Assembly (NCBI RefSeq): GCF_001042985.1
Contig: NZ_JYKY01000003.1
Coordinates: 217,758-281,757 of the forward strand
From: Pseudomonas lundensis
GTDB taxonomy: Bacteria > Pseudomonadota > Gammaproteobacteria > Pseudomonadales > Pseudomonadaceae
Direction of reading: 5' to 3'
DNA length: 64,000 bases
Numbering within the stretch: position 1 is the first letter of the stretch; the number at the start of each line of letters is the position of its first letter. The notes below the pieces were generated by a model that was given only the letters and a program-made list of their open reading frames with translations, had not been told where the DNA came from and made no database searches. The translations under genes and the position numbers were made by a program. This document shows positions 17,964-28,300 of the stretch, piece after piece.

Positions 17964-18677
17964 ATGACCTTATTGGCATCCCCCCTCGCATCGATTGAAA
18001 GCGCCGTCATTTGGCTGTTGGTGATTTTTTCGCTGGCCACGTGGGGCCTGGCGTTGATTAAAGGCGTGCAGTTCTCACGGCTCAAGGCCCAGGACCGTGC
18101 CTTCCATAAGCGATTCTGGGCCGCTTCAAGCCTGGAGGCGGCCGCCGAACTGAGCGAGAGTTATCCCGGCGCGGCGGCCCGCGTGGCGCAGGCCGGTTAT
18201 GCGGCTATTCAGGTGGGCGAGGGCGCTCAGGTCGACGACCTGAGCCACGCGATCAACCATCAGGACCGCCTGGAACGCGCACTACGCCAACAAATCGTGC
18301 GTGAACGGCGCTCGCTGGAAAGCGGCCTGGCGATAGTGGCCAGCATCGGCAGCACGTCGCCGTTCGTGGGGTTGTTCGGCACCGTGTGGGGGATCATGGA
18401 AGCCTTGAAAGGCATCAGCATCGCGGGCTCGGCAAGCCTTGAAACCGTGGCCGGGCCAATTGGTGCGGCGTTGGTGGCGACCGGCGTGGGGATTGCCGTC
18501 GCCGTGCCTGCGGTGCTGGTTTACAACTACTTTTTGCGACGCCTGAAGCTGACGGCGGCCGACCTCGACGACTTCGCGCACGACTTCTACAGCCTGGCGC
18601 AGAAAAGTGCGTTCCGGGTGCTGATTCATCCGGCAGCCCGCAAAACGGCCGCGCACCCTGTGAAGGAGGCCTCCTGA
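17964..18677 (+). CDS. exbB: ExbB-type proton-channel protein (MotA/TolQ/ExbB family)
   Basis: A 237-residue inner-membrane component that uses proton motive force to energise TonB. There are three hydrophobic segments: one at the N-terminus (VIWLLVIFSLATWGLALIKG) and two after residue 120 (GSTSPFVGLFGTVWGIM and the following VATGVGIAVAVPAVLVYN). The TSPFVGLFGTVWGIM stretch is diagnostic. I used the ATG at 17964; the frame also opens at a TTG overlapping the tonB stop but lacks a ribosome site. One base separates its stop from exbD. Confidence 0.92.
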   Translation: MTLLASPLASIESAVIWLLVIFSLATWGLALIKGVQFSRLKAQDRAFHKRFWAASSLEAAAELSESYPGAAARVAQAGYAAIQVGEGAQVDDLSHAINHQDRLERALRQQIVRERRSLESGLAIVASIGSTSPFVGLFGTVWGIMEALKGISIAGSASLETVAGPIGAALVATGVGIAVAVPAVLVYNYFLRRLKLTAADLDDFAHDFYSLAQKSAFRVLIHPAARKTAAHPVKEAS

Positions 18678-18678
18678 C

Positions 18679-19080
<402 letters not shown>

Positions 19081-19143
19081 AATCCGTGCACAGCGCAGCA
19101 AAACGCGCCTGCTAAGCAGTTTTAGTTATTAATAAATAGCTTC

Positions 19144-19154
19144 TTATTCCTTAG
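19144..19154 (+). promoter_or_regulatory. TTATTCCTTAG box upstream of alpha/beta hydrolase
   Basis: TTATTCCTTAG lies in an AT-rich stretch (GTTATTAATAAATAGC just upstream) about 60 bases before the hydrolase start. It matches the boxes before atsR, the receptor and metQ. A regulatory role in sulfur starvation is inferred from this sharing. Confidence 0.4.
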
Positions 19155-19215
19155 CGAATCTAAAAGCCGTCCCTATACTGACCCGGTAACACACCCAAGC
19201 AGGAGGCGCACACCC

Positions 19216-19797
19216 ATGGGCAACGAGTCGATTCGCTATCTGATAGTGCCGGGCTGGCAAGGTTCGTCCGACGATCATTGGCAAACCCACTGGCAGAACA
19301 GCCTGCCCAACGGTGCCCGTGTGGAACAGGCTGACTGGTTGACGCCACGTCGCGAAGACTGGATCGCGGCGCTGGCCGAAGCGATTGCCGCCGACAGCAC
19401 GCCGGTGATTCTGATTGCCCATAGCCTGGGTTGCATCACCGTGGCGCATTGGGCCGAGCGGGCACCTGCCAGCCTGTTGAGCCAGGTGCGTGGCGCGCTG
19501 CTGGTGGCGCCGGCCGATGTCGAACGCCCGGCCTGTGCGCCCGCCCTGCGTAACTTTGCACCGATTCCAACGCGGCCTTTGCCGTTCCCGAGCCAGATCG
19601 TCAGTTCCGATAACGACCCGGCCGTGAGCGCCCCCAGGGCGATGGAGTTTGCCCGCCAGTGGGCCGCGGAGATCGGGATCATCAGCGGCGCCGGGCACAT
19701 CAACGTCAAGTCCGGGCATCAGCGCTGGGAGCAAGGTTTCGCCTTTTTGTATCGCCTGCAAACCCGCATAGAGCACGACGCCCTGCGCCGCGCATGA
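19216..19797 (+). CDS. RBBP9/YdeN-type alpha/beta hydrolase
   Basis: A 193-residue small serine hydrolase of the RBBP9/YdeN family. The opening is YLIVPGWQGSSDDHWQ, the nucleophile serine is in AHSLGC near residue 74, an acidic residue lies in SSDNDPA, and the catalytic His is in GAGHINVKSGH. No signal peptide is present, so it is cytosolic. The substrate is unknown. It lies 50 bases upstream of the sigma-54-type regulator on the same strand and has a sulfur-island promoter box, suggesting a role in sulfur-starvation metabolism. Confidence 0.82.
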   Translation: MGNESIRYLIVPGWQGSSDDHWQTHWQNSLPNGARVEQADWLTPRREDWIAALAEAIAADSTPVILIAHSLGCITVAHWAERAPASLLSQVRGALLVAPADVERPACAPALRNFAPIPTRPLPFPSQIVSSDNDPAVSAPRAMEFARQWAAEIGIISGAGHINVKSGHQRWEQGFAFLYRLQTRIEHDALRRA

Positions 19798-19847
19798 TTT
19801 TTCTGTAACGCCCGCGCCCTCCCTGCGGCGGCGGGCGGGAGCCTGCC

Positions 19848-20744
19848 ATGAGCCTGCATGAAACTTTCGGTCAGCCGCTGCTGACGTTTCCCGACGCTGA
19901 AAAAAGCCCGCTGAGCATTCGCGCCAAGGCGCTGGTGTTTGTCGACCCGCGCTCACGCCAATTGCGCAACGACCTCGAACTGTTGGCGCCGCGCTCGCTG
20001 CCCGTGCTGATCCGGGGCGAGACCGGCACCGGCAAGGAACTGCTGGCCCGCCACATCCATCGCGCCAGCGACCGCACCGGTTTGTTCGTGTCGGTGAACT
20101 GCGGCGCAATCAGCCCGACCTACGCCGACGCCGAGCTGTTTGGTTACGCCGCCGGGGCCCACAGCAGTTCTGCCAGCAGTCGCGCTGGGTGGTTCGGGTC
20201 GGCCAATGGCGGCACCTTGTACTTGGACGAGATCGGGGATTTGCCGCTGGCGATTCAGATCAAACTACTGGCCGCGCTGGAAAACCACGAAGTCACCCGC
20301 GTGGGCGCGCATCAACCCAACCCGGTGGATGTGCGGCTGGTGGCCGCCACCAGCATCGATCTGGCGCAGGCGGTCACGGCGGGCAAGTTCCATGAACGGC
20401 TGTATCACTATTTGAGCGAAGGACGGCTGGACTTGCCGGCCTTGCGCGAACGGCCGGGGGATATTCTGTCGCTGGCCGAATACTTTTTAGGCATCTACAG
20501 CCAGCGGCTGAACCTGAGCGTGCCTTTTATCAGCGACAGCACACAGCGTGTACTGGAGCGCCACAGTTGGCCGGGCAACACCCGCGAGCTGGAGAACGTG
20601 ATCCATTTTGCGTTGCTGGTGAGTGCCGGTGAGGAGATCCAGCCCGAGCATTTGAACCTGCCGGATGCGCTGAGCCAGATCGAACGGTTCATCAAGGGCG
20701 CCACCGAACAGGAACGGGCGGCGCTCAAAGAGTGGCTGCGGTAG
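19848..20744 (+). CDS. Sigma-54 activator-like AAA+ protein with altered GAFTGA loop and no DNA-binding domain
   Basis: A 298-residue AAA+ protein of the bacterial enhancer-binding type. Walker A GETGTGKE is near residue 62, Walker B GGTLYLDEIGDL near 120, the arginine region ALRERPGDI near 200 and sensor II WPGNTREL near 240. Two features are odd. The loop that normally reads GAFTGA and touches sigma-54 reads GAHSSS, and the protein stops after the AAA+ lid at ALKEWLR, with no Fis-type helix-turn-helix in any frame after the stop. It may resemble the SfnR-type regulators tied to sulfone use, or act without specific DNA binding. No N-terminal sensory domain is present. Confidence 0.8.
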   Translation: MSLHETFGQPLLTFPDAEKSPLSIRAKALVFVDPRSRQLRNDLELLAPRSLPVLIRGETGTGKELLARHIHRASDRTGLFVSVNCGAISPTYADAELFGYAAGAHSSSASSRAGWFGSANGGTLYLDEIGDLPLAIQIKLLAALENHEVTRVGAHQPNPVDVRLVAATSIDLAQAVTAGKFHERLYHYLSEGRLDLPALRERPGDILSLAEYFLGIYSQRLNLSVPFISDSTQRVLERHSWPGNTRELENVIHFALLVSAGEEIQPEHLNLPDALSQIERFIKGATEQERAALKEWLR

Positions 20745-20777
20745 GGCCAGCGCCGCCGCGTGCCTCAACCGAGACTG

Positions 20778-20832
20778 TAAATAACCAATTGATATAAGCG
20801 CCAGATTAAAAATTATTATTAGGGAATAAAGA
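20778..20832 (-). promoter_or_regulatory. Paired CysB-like half-sites upstream of metQ
   Basis: On the minus strand TTTATTCCCTAAT (20819-20831) is followed about 30 bases on by TCAATTGGTTATTTA (20778-20792). This gives both the ATTCC and the TTGGTTAT elements of a CysB-like arrangement within an AT-rich promoter region. It lies 70-125 bases before the binding-protein start. The assignment is by eye. Confidence 0.4.
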
Positions 20833-20903
20833 ATCTCGGTATTGTCGGCTCCGTCATCCAAATCAAGCCGTCATTCGAACGGCCACGTACGTAGGGGCAT
20901 TGC

Positions 20904-21686
20904 ATGAAAAAGGTTCTGTTGTTTACCGCATTGGCGGCTGCTTTGACGGCAGGCCTGGCACAGGCTGGCGAGAAACTGGTGGTGGCTGCAACCCCGGTTC
21001 CCCACGCCGAAATCCTTGAACTGATCAAACCGGCCCTCGCCAAAGAAGGCGTGGACCTGGACATCAAAGTCTTCACCGACTACGTGCAACCCAACGTGCA
21101 GGTCGATCAGAAGCGTCTGGACGCCAACTATTTCCAGACCCTGCCGTACTTGCAGAGCTTCAACGAAGGGAAAGGCACTCACCTTGAAACCGTGATCGGC
21201 GTTCACGTTGAACCGTTTGGCGGTTACTCAAAGAAAGTTAAATCGCTGGCCGAACTCAAAGACGGCGCAACCATCGCGATCCCTAACGAAGGCAGCAACA
21301 GTGGCCGTGCGTTGATCCTGCTGCAAAAGGCCGGCTTGATCGAACTCAAAGACCCGACCAACGCCGTCGCGACGCCGAAAGACATCGCCAAAAACCCGCA
21401 CAACTTCAAGTTCAAAGAGCTTGAGTCCGCCATGCTGCCGCGGGTGCTGGATCAGGTCGACCTGGACATGATCAACACCAATTACGCACTGGAAGCAGGC
21501 CTGAACCCGGCTAAAGATGCCTTGCTGATTGAAGGTTCAGACTCGCCTTACGTGAACTACCTGGTGGCACGCCCTGACAACAAGAACAGCGAAGCGATCC
21601 AGAAGCTGGCCAAAGCCCTGACCAGCCCTGAAGTCAAAGCGTTCATTGAGAAGAAATACAACGGTGCCGTGCTGCCCGCGTTTTAA
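20904..21686 (+). CDS. metQ: MetQ/NlpA-family substrate-binding protein
   Basis: A 260-residue periplasmic binding protein of the MetQ family, typically for D- or L-methionine. Family landmarks are VVAATPVPHAEIL, DYVQPNVQVDQKRLDANYFQ and the IPNEGSNSGRALILLQ ligand segment. The signal peptide (LTAGLAQA-GE) has no lipobox Cys, so it is a soluble periplasmic protein rather than a lipoprotein. No metN or metI is adjacent: it is an orphan binding protein that would need a permease encoded elsewhere. Ligands other than methionine are possible. A strong terminator follows. Confidence 0.85.
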   Translation: MKKVLLFTALAAALTAGLAQAGEKLVVAATPVPHAEILELIKPALAKEGVDLDIKVFTDYVQPNVQVDQKRLDANYFQTLPYLQSFNEGKGTHLETVIGVHVEPFGGYSKKVKSLAELKDGATIAIPNEGSNSGRALILLQKAGLIELKDPTNAVATPKDIAKNPHNFKFKELESAMLPRVLDQVDLDMINTNYALEAGLNPAKDALLIEGSDSPYVNYLVARPDNKNSEAIQKLAKALTSPEVKAFIEKKYNGAVLPAF

Positions 21687-21704
21687 CCCGCGCCGCGTCA
21701 CCGC

Positions 21705-21741
21705 AAACGCCGACGGCTTGCACAGCGTCGGCGTTTTTTAT
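21705..21741 (+). terminator. Rho-independent terminator after metQ
   Basis: AACGCCGACG, a ten-base loop, then CGTCGGCGTT followed by TTTTAT. A strong GC stem with a T run ends the metQ transcript and the sulfur island. Confidence 0.88.
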
Positions 21742-21832
21742 GGTTTGTCACACACCCTAGCAACATCGATAGGTAGGCGACGTGTGTTTTAAGGTGAATG
21801 CTGCAGGTCTTTAAAACAAGCCAGCACACCCT

Positions 21833-22957
21833 ATGACCTGCGTCCGCTATCGCTACGATCCTCTGGATCGCCTGATCACCAACCAAGTGGACACCACCCC
21901 GTCCGTGCAGCACTTTTATAACCGTGAGCGTTTAAGTACGCGGCTGCAGGGCGACCAGGGTCAGTCGGTCTTTCACTATCAAAACCAACTCTTGGCAACG
22001 GCAGACACCACCGGCGCACAACTGCTGGCGACCAACGTGCAACGCAGCGTTTTGCACACGCTCAGTGCTGGCGGCAGTCACGCGTCAGGGTATGGCCCTT
22101 ATGGCTATCCATCAGCTCAACATGGCCAGCAGAGTCTGTTGGGGTTTAACGGAGAATTGCCTGACCCTGTTACCGGGCACTATCTGCTCGGCAATGGCCA
22201 TCGGGCCTACAACCCCGTGCTCATGCGCTTCAACAGTCCGGACCGGTTAAGCCCGTTCAGTGCGGGGGGGATCAACGCCTATGCCTATTGCAAAGGGGAC
22301 CCGGTGAATCGGGTAGACCCCAGCGGGCGAATGCCCCTGGACGCTATTCTTTCTATAGCACTCGGAACACTCGCCTTGGGTAACGGCATCAATGGGGCCG
22401 TGCCCGGTATCGGGTTTTGGAGCGCACTCAAAAACCTGAAAAAGAAACCCATCTCTGTCGCTGCCGTGGCGAAAGTCACCGGTACAACAGTGGGAATAAT
22501 AGCCAGTGCCATCGGTTTGAGCCGGCAGGTGGTGACATCCAAGGGGGAGGGGGATGACGATAATGCACTGCTTTGGGCAACGCTGGGCCTCTCGGCACTG
22601 GGTTTAGCGGCAGGTATTGGTGCTAACGCGTTCGGCTGGAAAGCGATGCGCCAACAGGCCAGACAGGCCAGACTGGCAAAAGCCAAGGCGGCCTATGTGG
22701 ATACCCTCGATGATCTTAATGAAATCCAACAGGGCTTCGGAACCCGATCATCCGTGTCTAACAGCGCTACGCCCGCCTCATCAGCAAGCGTCTCCAGATC
22801 CTCTTCGTCGGCAGGGGCTCGCCCTGAGCCTTCAGCACCGCCCCATGAGGAGGTTTTTCAGGACTCTGTCAGAAATATGGAAAGACAGAATCATGTGTTG
22901 AAAGAGCTGGCCAAGATCCAGACGACCGCTGGAAAGATCAGACGAAGCACCCTTTAA
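21833..22957 (+). CDS. Orphan RHS-repeat C-terminal core protein with variable tail
   Basis: A 374-residue protein that carries only the end of an RHS/YD-repeat protein. It begins with YD-type repeats (YRYDPLDRLI) and reaches the RHS core end: YNPVLMRFNSPDRLSPF, then GGINAYAYCKGDPVNRVDPSGR near residue 165. After this the sequence is unique: two Ala/Gly-rich hydrophobic stretches (about 168-195 and 215-270), an Arg/Lys helix and a Ser-rich tail. Large RHS toxins place the effector after the core, so the tail may be an effector or membrane-targeting domain. No full RHS gene, type VI secretion gene or obvious immunity gene adjoins it. Short RHS tail genes of this kind occur in pseudomonads. Confidence 0.8.
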   Translation: MTCVRYRYDPLDRLITNQVDTTPSVQHFYNRERLSTRLQGDQGQSVFHYQNQLLATADTTGAQLLATNVQRSVLHTLSAGGSHASGYGPYGYPSAQHGQQSLLGFNGELPDPVTGHYLLGNGHRAYNPVLMRFNSPDRLSPFSAGGINAYAYCKGDPVNRVDPSGRMPLDAILSIALGTLALGNGINGAVPGIGFWSALKNLKKKPISVAAVAKVTGTTVGIIASAIGLSRQVVTSKGEGDDDNALLWATLGLSALGLAAGIGANAFGWKAMRQQARQARLAKAKAAYVDTLDDLNEIQQGFGTRSSVSNSATPASSASVSRSSSSAGARPEPSAPPHEEVFQDSVRNMERQNHVLKELAKIQTTAGKIRRSTL

Positions 22958-23196
22958 TCTGCGCACTGCCCTCCCGGAAAGTCCCGCCGCCCTCCGAATC
23001 ACCCACCCCATCATGTGTTCCCATCGATGGATAACGCGCTAACGGGTCAACGCCAGCGGCTTTCATATGGGTGACTTCCTACAAAGAAACAAACATGATT
23101 ACCTGTCACCACACATAGAATCCCACGGACACTGAACCCTGTTCTACGCTGTCAGTCGTATCGTCAGCTAAAACAGCATCACGCAAAGGAGCCTGC

Positions 23197-24288
23197 ATGG
23201 CTGGTCCACTAAGTAGGGGTATGTTGGGCGTCAGCCTGGTGGTATTGCTGACCGCGTGCGGTAAAGAAGCCCCCAAAGAGCCTCTGTCGCCACGGGTGTA
23301 TGTACAGCAAGTGAACACGCGCGAATTTGCTCCCCCGATTCAACTCAGCGGTGACATTCAGGCGCGGGTCGAAACCCAGCTTTCCTTCCGCGTGGGCGGC
23401 AAGATCATCGAGCGCAGCGTGGACGTTGGCGATCACATTCAGGCCCATCAAGTGCTGGCGCGCCTGGACCCCAAAGACTTGAAAATCCAGGTCGCCACGG
23501 CTCAGGCCAGCGTCAGTGCCCAGCAGGCGCAAGTGGTGCAGACCCGCGCCGCATTTATTCGTCAGCAAAAACTGCTCCCAAAAGGCTATACCAGCCAAAG
23601 CGAATACGATGCCGCCAACGCCGCCCAACAGAGCGCGCAAAGTGCGCTGGCCGCCGCTCAGGCGCAGTTGGCCAACGCCCGCGAACAGTTGAGTTACAGC
23701 AACCTCGAAGCCGAAGCGCCGGGCGTCATCACGGCGCGGCAGGCCGAAGTGGGGCAAGTGGTACAGGCCACCATGCCGATTTTCACCCTGGCCCGCGACG
23801 GCGCCCGGGATGCGGTGTTCAACGTCTACGAGTCGCTGTTTATCGAACCGCCCAAAGACCCGACCGTGCAGGTCACGCTGTTGAGCAACCCGCAGATCAA
23901 GGTGAAGGGCCAGATCCGCGAAATCACCCCCACCGTGGCCGCCCAAAGCGGCACCCTGCAAATCAAGGTGCAGCTCGATGAACTGCCCAAGGGCATGGAT
24001 TTGGGCTCGATTGTCACCGTCAACCTGACCCCGCCGCCGAGCCGCAGCATCGAACTGCCCTGGTCGGCGCTGACCAAAGACGTCAGCGAGCCCGCCGTGT
24101 GGCTGGTGGACGGCACTAACAACGTGCGCCTGCAACGGGTCAAGGTCGGGCGTTACCTGACCGGCAGCGTGATCATCAATGAAGGCCTCAAAGACGGAGA
24201 GCATGTGGTGGTCGCAGGCGGACAACTGTTGCACCCCGGTATGCAGGTCGAAATTGCCCCCACGCCAGCCGGGGGCACTCAACTATGA
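23197..24288 (+). CDS. triA: RND efflux periplasmic adaptor lipoprotein, first of two
   Basis: A 363-residue membrane-fusion protein. The N-terminus has a lipobox (LLTAC) for anchoring to the inner membrane. It then has barrel-sandwich halves (LSFRVGGKIIERSVDVGDHIQ), a coiled-coil hairpin at about 110-165 (Ala/Gln-rich), and beta-barrel and membrane-proximal domains. Two adaptors followed by one RND pump is the TriABC arrangement known for triclosan efflux in P. aeruginosa. Its stop overlaps the next start (ATGA). TriABC needs an external outer-membrane channel, and none is encoded here either. The substrate is inferred. Confidence 0.85.
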   Translation: MAGPLSRGMLGVSLVVLLTACGKEAPKEPLSPRVYVQQVNTREFAPPIQLSGDIQARVETQLSFRVGGKIIERSVDVGDHIQAHQVLARLDPKDLKIQVATAQASVSAQQAQVVQTRAAFIRQQKLLPKGYTSQSEYDAANAAQQSAQSALAAAQAQLANAREQLSYSNLEAEAPGVITARQAEVGQVVQATMPIFTLARDGARDAVFNVYESLFIEPPKDPTVQVTLLSNPQIKVKGQIREITPTVAAQSGTLQIKVQLDELPKGMDLGSIVTVNLTPPPSRSIELPWSALTKDVSEPAVWLVDGTNNVRLQRVKVGRYLTGSVIINEGLKDGEHVVVAGGQLLHPGMQVEIAPTPAGGTQL

Positions 24289-25352
24289 AGCCTCTGTGGA
24301 TGGTGCCCCTGGCGGCCGCCCTGCTGGTCGGTTGCTCTGAAGAAAAAGCCCCCGAGCCGGTGCGCCCCGCGCTGTTCGTGGTGGTCCAGCCCGAGCTGAC
24401 GGAACACTTCGGCCGCTTTGCCGGCACGATCGAAGCCCGCTACGAAAGCACGTTGGGCTTTCGTGTGCCGGGGCGCATTGTGCGGCGGTATTACGACGTG
24501 GGCGCGGTGGTCAAACAGGGCGATATTCTGGCCAACCTCGACCCCACCGATCAGCAGAACCAACTGCGTTCGGCGCAAGGCGATCTGGCCAAGGTGCAGG
24601 CACAGCTCATCAACGCGCAGGCCAACGCCCGGCGCCAGCAAGAACTGTTCGACCGTGGCGTCGGCGCCCAGGCGCAACTCGACACCGCCCAGGCCGACTT
24701 GAAAACCACCGCCGCGTCCATGCAACAGGCCGTGGCGGCGGTCAATCAGGCGCAAGACCAACTCAGTTACTGCAACCTGCGCGCTGACCATGACTCCGTC
24801 ATCACCGACTGGAAGGCCGAAGCGGGCCAAGTGGTGAGCATCGGTGAAGAGGTCGTCACGCTGGCCCGCCCCGAAATCAAGGAAGCCGTGATCGACCTGC
24901 CGGGGCCATTGGCCGAGGCGTTGCCCAAAGGCATCGAATTTCAAGTGGCAGGGCAGCTCGATCCCAACGTGAAAACCACCGCCCGTGTGCGGGAAATCGC
25001 CCCACAGGCTGACAGCGCCACCCGCACCCGGCGTACCCGCCTGACACTGGATCAGACGCCACCCGCGTTCCGCCTGGGCAGTTCGATCAGCGTGACGGTC
25101 AGCAGCCCGATGGCCGAGCATTTCGAGCTGCCCGTCACCGCCCTGCAAGAAACCGACGGCAAAACCCGCGTATGGATCATTGACACGCCCTCGCACACCG
25201 TCAGCCCGCACGAGGTCACCGTGCTGCGCCGCGACGCACACACGGCGCTGTTGAGCGGCGGCCTTAAAGGCGGCGACAAAGTGGTCATCGCCGGGGTCAA
25301 CAGCCTCACGCCCGGACAGAACGTCAGACTGGATAAGGAAAGCTCGCAATGA
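24285..25352 (+). CDS. triB: RND efflux periplasmic adaptor lipoprotein, second of two
   Basis: A 355-residue membrane-fusion protein, paralogous to the preceding one. It has lipobox LLVGC, a lipoyl half LGFRVPGRIVRRYYDVGAVVK, and a hairpin rich in Gln and Ala (SAQGDLAKVQAQLINAQANARRQ, split over residues 85-115). In TriABC both adaptors are needed, so these two probably form mixed hexamers around the pump. Start and stop overlap the neighbours by four bases each, so stoichiometry is set by coupled translation. Confidence 0.85.
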   Translation: MKPLWMVPLAAALLVGCSEEKAPEPVRPALFVVVQPELTEHFGRFAGTIEARYESTLGFRVPGRIVRRYYDVGAVVKQGDILANLDPTDQQNQLRSAQGDLAKVQAQLINAQANARRQQELFDRGVGAQAQLDTAQADLKTTAASMQQAVAAVNQAQDQLSYCNLRADHDSVITDWKAEAGQVVSIGEEVVTLARPEIKEAVIDLPGPLAEALPKGIEFQVAGQLDPNVKTTARVREIAPQADSATRTRRTRLTLDQTPPAFRLGSSISVTVSSPMAEHFELPVTALQETDGKTRVWIIDTPSHTVSPHEVTVLRRDAHTALLSGGLKGGDKVVIAGVNSLTPGQNVRLDKESSQ

Positions 25353-28300
25353 ATGGGAAGAAGTTCAACCTGTCCGAGTGGGCCCTGAAGCATCAGTCGT
25401 TTGTCTGGTATTTGATGTTCGTCTCGGTGCTTGCCGGGATCTTTTCGTACATGAACCTGGGGCGCGCCGAAGACCCGAGCTTCGCCATCAAAACCATGGT
25501 GATCCAGACCCGCTGGCCGGGCGCCACGGTCGATGAAACCATGCTGCAGGTCACCGACCGGATCGAGAAAAAACTCGAAGAACTCGACTCCCTGGACTAC
25601 GTACAAAGCTACACCCGACCCGGTGAATCCACGGTGTTCGTGTTCCTCAAGGACACCACCGAGGCCAAGGCGATCCCACAGATCTGGTACCAGGTGCGCA
25701 AGAAGATCGACGACATTCGCGGCGACTTCCCCCAAGGCATTCAAGGCCCGGGGTTCGACGACGAATTCGGGGATGTGTACGGCACGATTTACGCCTTCAC
25801 CGGCGACGGCTTCACCATGCGCCAGCTGCGCGACTACGTCGAGCACGTGCGCACCGGGATTCGCGACGTGCCCAATCGCGGCAAGGTGATGACCATTGGC
25901 GAACAGGACGAAACGTTCTACCTGAACTTCTCGACTCGCAAACTGGCAGCGCTGGGGCTGGATCAGCAGCAAGTGCTGCAAAGCCTGCAAGCACAAAACG
26001 CCGTGACCCCGGCCGGGGTGATCGAAGCGGGGCCGGAGCGCATGTCGGTGCGCACCTCCGGGCAATTCCACACCACTGAAGACCTCGAAGCCGTCAACCT
26101 GCGGGTCAATGACCGGTTCTATCGCCTGGCGGACATTGCTGAAATCAGCCGGGGTTACGTTGACCCCGCCGAGCCGATGTTTCATTACAACGGCAAACCC
26201 GCCATCGGCCTCGCCATCGCCATGAACGATGGCGGCAACATTCAGGCGTTCGGGCAGCAACTGCAACAACGCATCGAAGACCTGACCGCCGAGCTGCCGC
26301 TGGGTGTGGACGTACACATGGTGTCGGACCAGGCCCAGGTGGTTGAAGTGGCCGTGGGCGGCTTCACCAGTGCGCTGTTCGAAGCGGTGATTATCGTGCT
26401 GGGCGTGAGCTTTATCAGCCTCGGCCTGCGCGCCGGGCTGGTGGTGGCCATCTCCATCCCGCTGGTGCTGGCGCTGGTGTTTGTGTTCATGGAGTTTGCT
26501 GGCATTGCCATGCAGCGGGTGTCGCTGGGTGCGCTGATTATCGCCCTCGGCCTGCTGGTGGACGACGCGATGATTACCGTGGAGGTGATGATTACGCGGC
26601 TCGAAATGGGCGAAAGCAAGGAGGAGGCGGCCACGTTTGCCTACCACTCCACGGCCTTCCCGATGCTCACCGGTACGCTGGTGACGGTCGCCGGTTTCGT
26701 GCCCATCGGGCTCAACAACAGCTCGGCGGGCGAATACACCTTCACCCTGTTCGCGGTGATTGCCGTCGCCATGCTGGTCTCGTGGGTGGTAGCGGTGCTG
26801 TTCGCGCCGGTGTTGGGCGTGCATATCCTCAGCGCCAAGGTCAAACCCAAGCCCGAGAAGCCCGGCCGTCTGGCCCACGCGTTTGATACGGGGCTGCTGT
26901 GGTGCATGCGCCATCGGTGGCTCACCATTGGCGCCACCGTGCTGATGTTCGTGCTGTCGGTGTTCGGCCTGGGGCTGGTGCAGAACCAGTTCTTCCCGTC
27001 GTCGGACCGACCTGAAATTCTCGTGGATCTGAACCTGCCGCAAAACGCGTCCATCGCTGAAACCCTCAAGGTCACTCAGCGCTTTGAGGACACCCTCAAG
27101 GGCGACCCGGACATCGTGCGCTGGAGCAGTTACATCGGCGAAGGGGCGATCCGTTTCTACCTGCCGCTGGACCAGCAATTGCAAAACCCGTTCTTTGCGC
27201 AACTGGTGATCGTCAGCACCGGGCTTGAGAGCCGCGATGCGTTGATGGCGCGACTGGAAAAACGCCTGCGCGACGATTTTGTGGGCGTCGGCACCTTCGT
27301 CCACACCCTTGAACTGGGGCCTCCCGTGGGGCAGCCGCTGCAATACCGGGTAAGCGGCCCGAACATCGATCAGGTGCGTAAACACGCGATTGATCTGGCC
27401 ACGGTGCTGGATGCCAACACGAACGTGGGCGAAATCAACTTCAACTGGAACGAACCGGGCAAAGTCCTGCGCATCGACATTGCTCAGGACAAAGCGCGCC
27501 AGTACGGTTTGTCATCCGAAGACGTGGCGCGCGTGATGAACAGCATCGTCAGCGGCGCGGCGGTCAGTCAGGTCAAAGACGACATTTATTTGATCAACAT
27601 TGTCGGCCGGGCGGTGGGCACCGAGCGCGATTCCCCGGAAACCCTGCTTAACCTGCAAATCACTACCCCGAGCGGCACCTCTATCCCGCTACTGGCCTTT
27701 GCCTCGGTGCGTTACGAACTGGAGCAACCGCTGATCTGGAGCCGTGACCGCATCCCGACCCTGACCCTCAAGGCTTCGGTACGCGGCAGCATGCAGCCGA
27801 CCGATCTGGTAGCCGACCTCAAACCAGCGATTGATAAGTTTGCGGCCGACCTGCCGCGTGGCTACACGCTGCAAACCGGCGGCACGGTGGAGCAAAGCGC
27901 CAAGGCGCAAGGCCCGATCGCACACGTGGTGCCGTTGATGCTGTTTTTGATGGCGACCTTTTTGATGATCCAGTTGCAGAGCGTGCAGAAGATGTTTCTG
28001 GTGGCCAGCGTCGCGCCGTTGGGGCTGATCGGCGTGGTGCTGGCGCTGGTGCCGACCGGCACGCCCATGGGTTTTGTGGCGATCCTCGGGGTGCTGGCGC
28101 TGGTGGGCATCATCATTCGTAACTCGGTGATTCTGGTGACACAGATCGACCAGTTCGAGCGCGACGGCTACGACCCGTGGCACGCCGTGGTGCAGGCGAC
28201 TGAACACCGTCGTCGGCCGATCTTGCTTACCGCTGCGGCCGCCAGTCTGGGCATGATCCCGATTGCCCGCGAAGTGTTCTGGGGGCCAATGGCCTACGCC

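Noticed and set aside
25052..27385. 777-codon minus-strand frame
   Set aside because: It is antisense to the triC pump gene and translates to His-rich sequence without domains.
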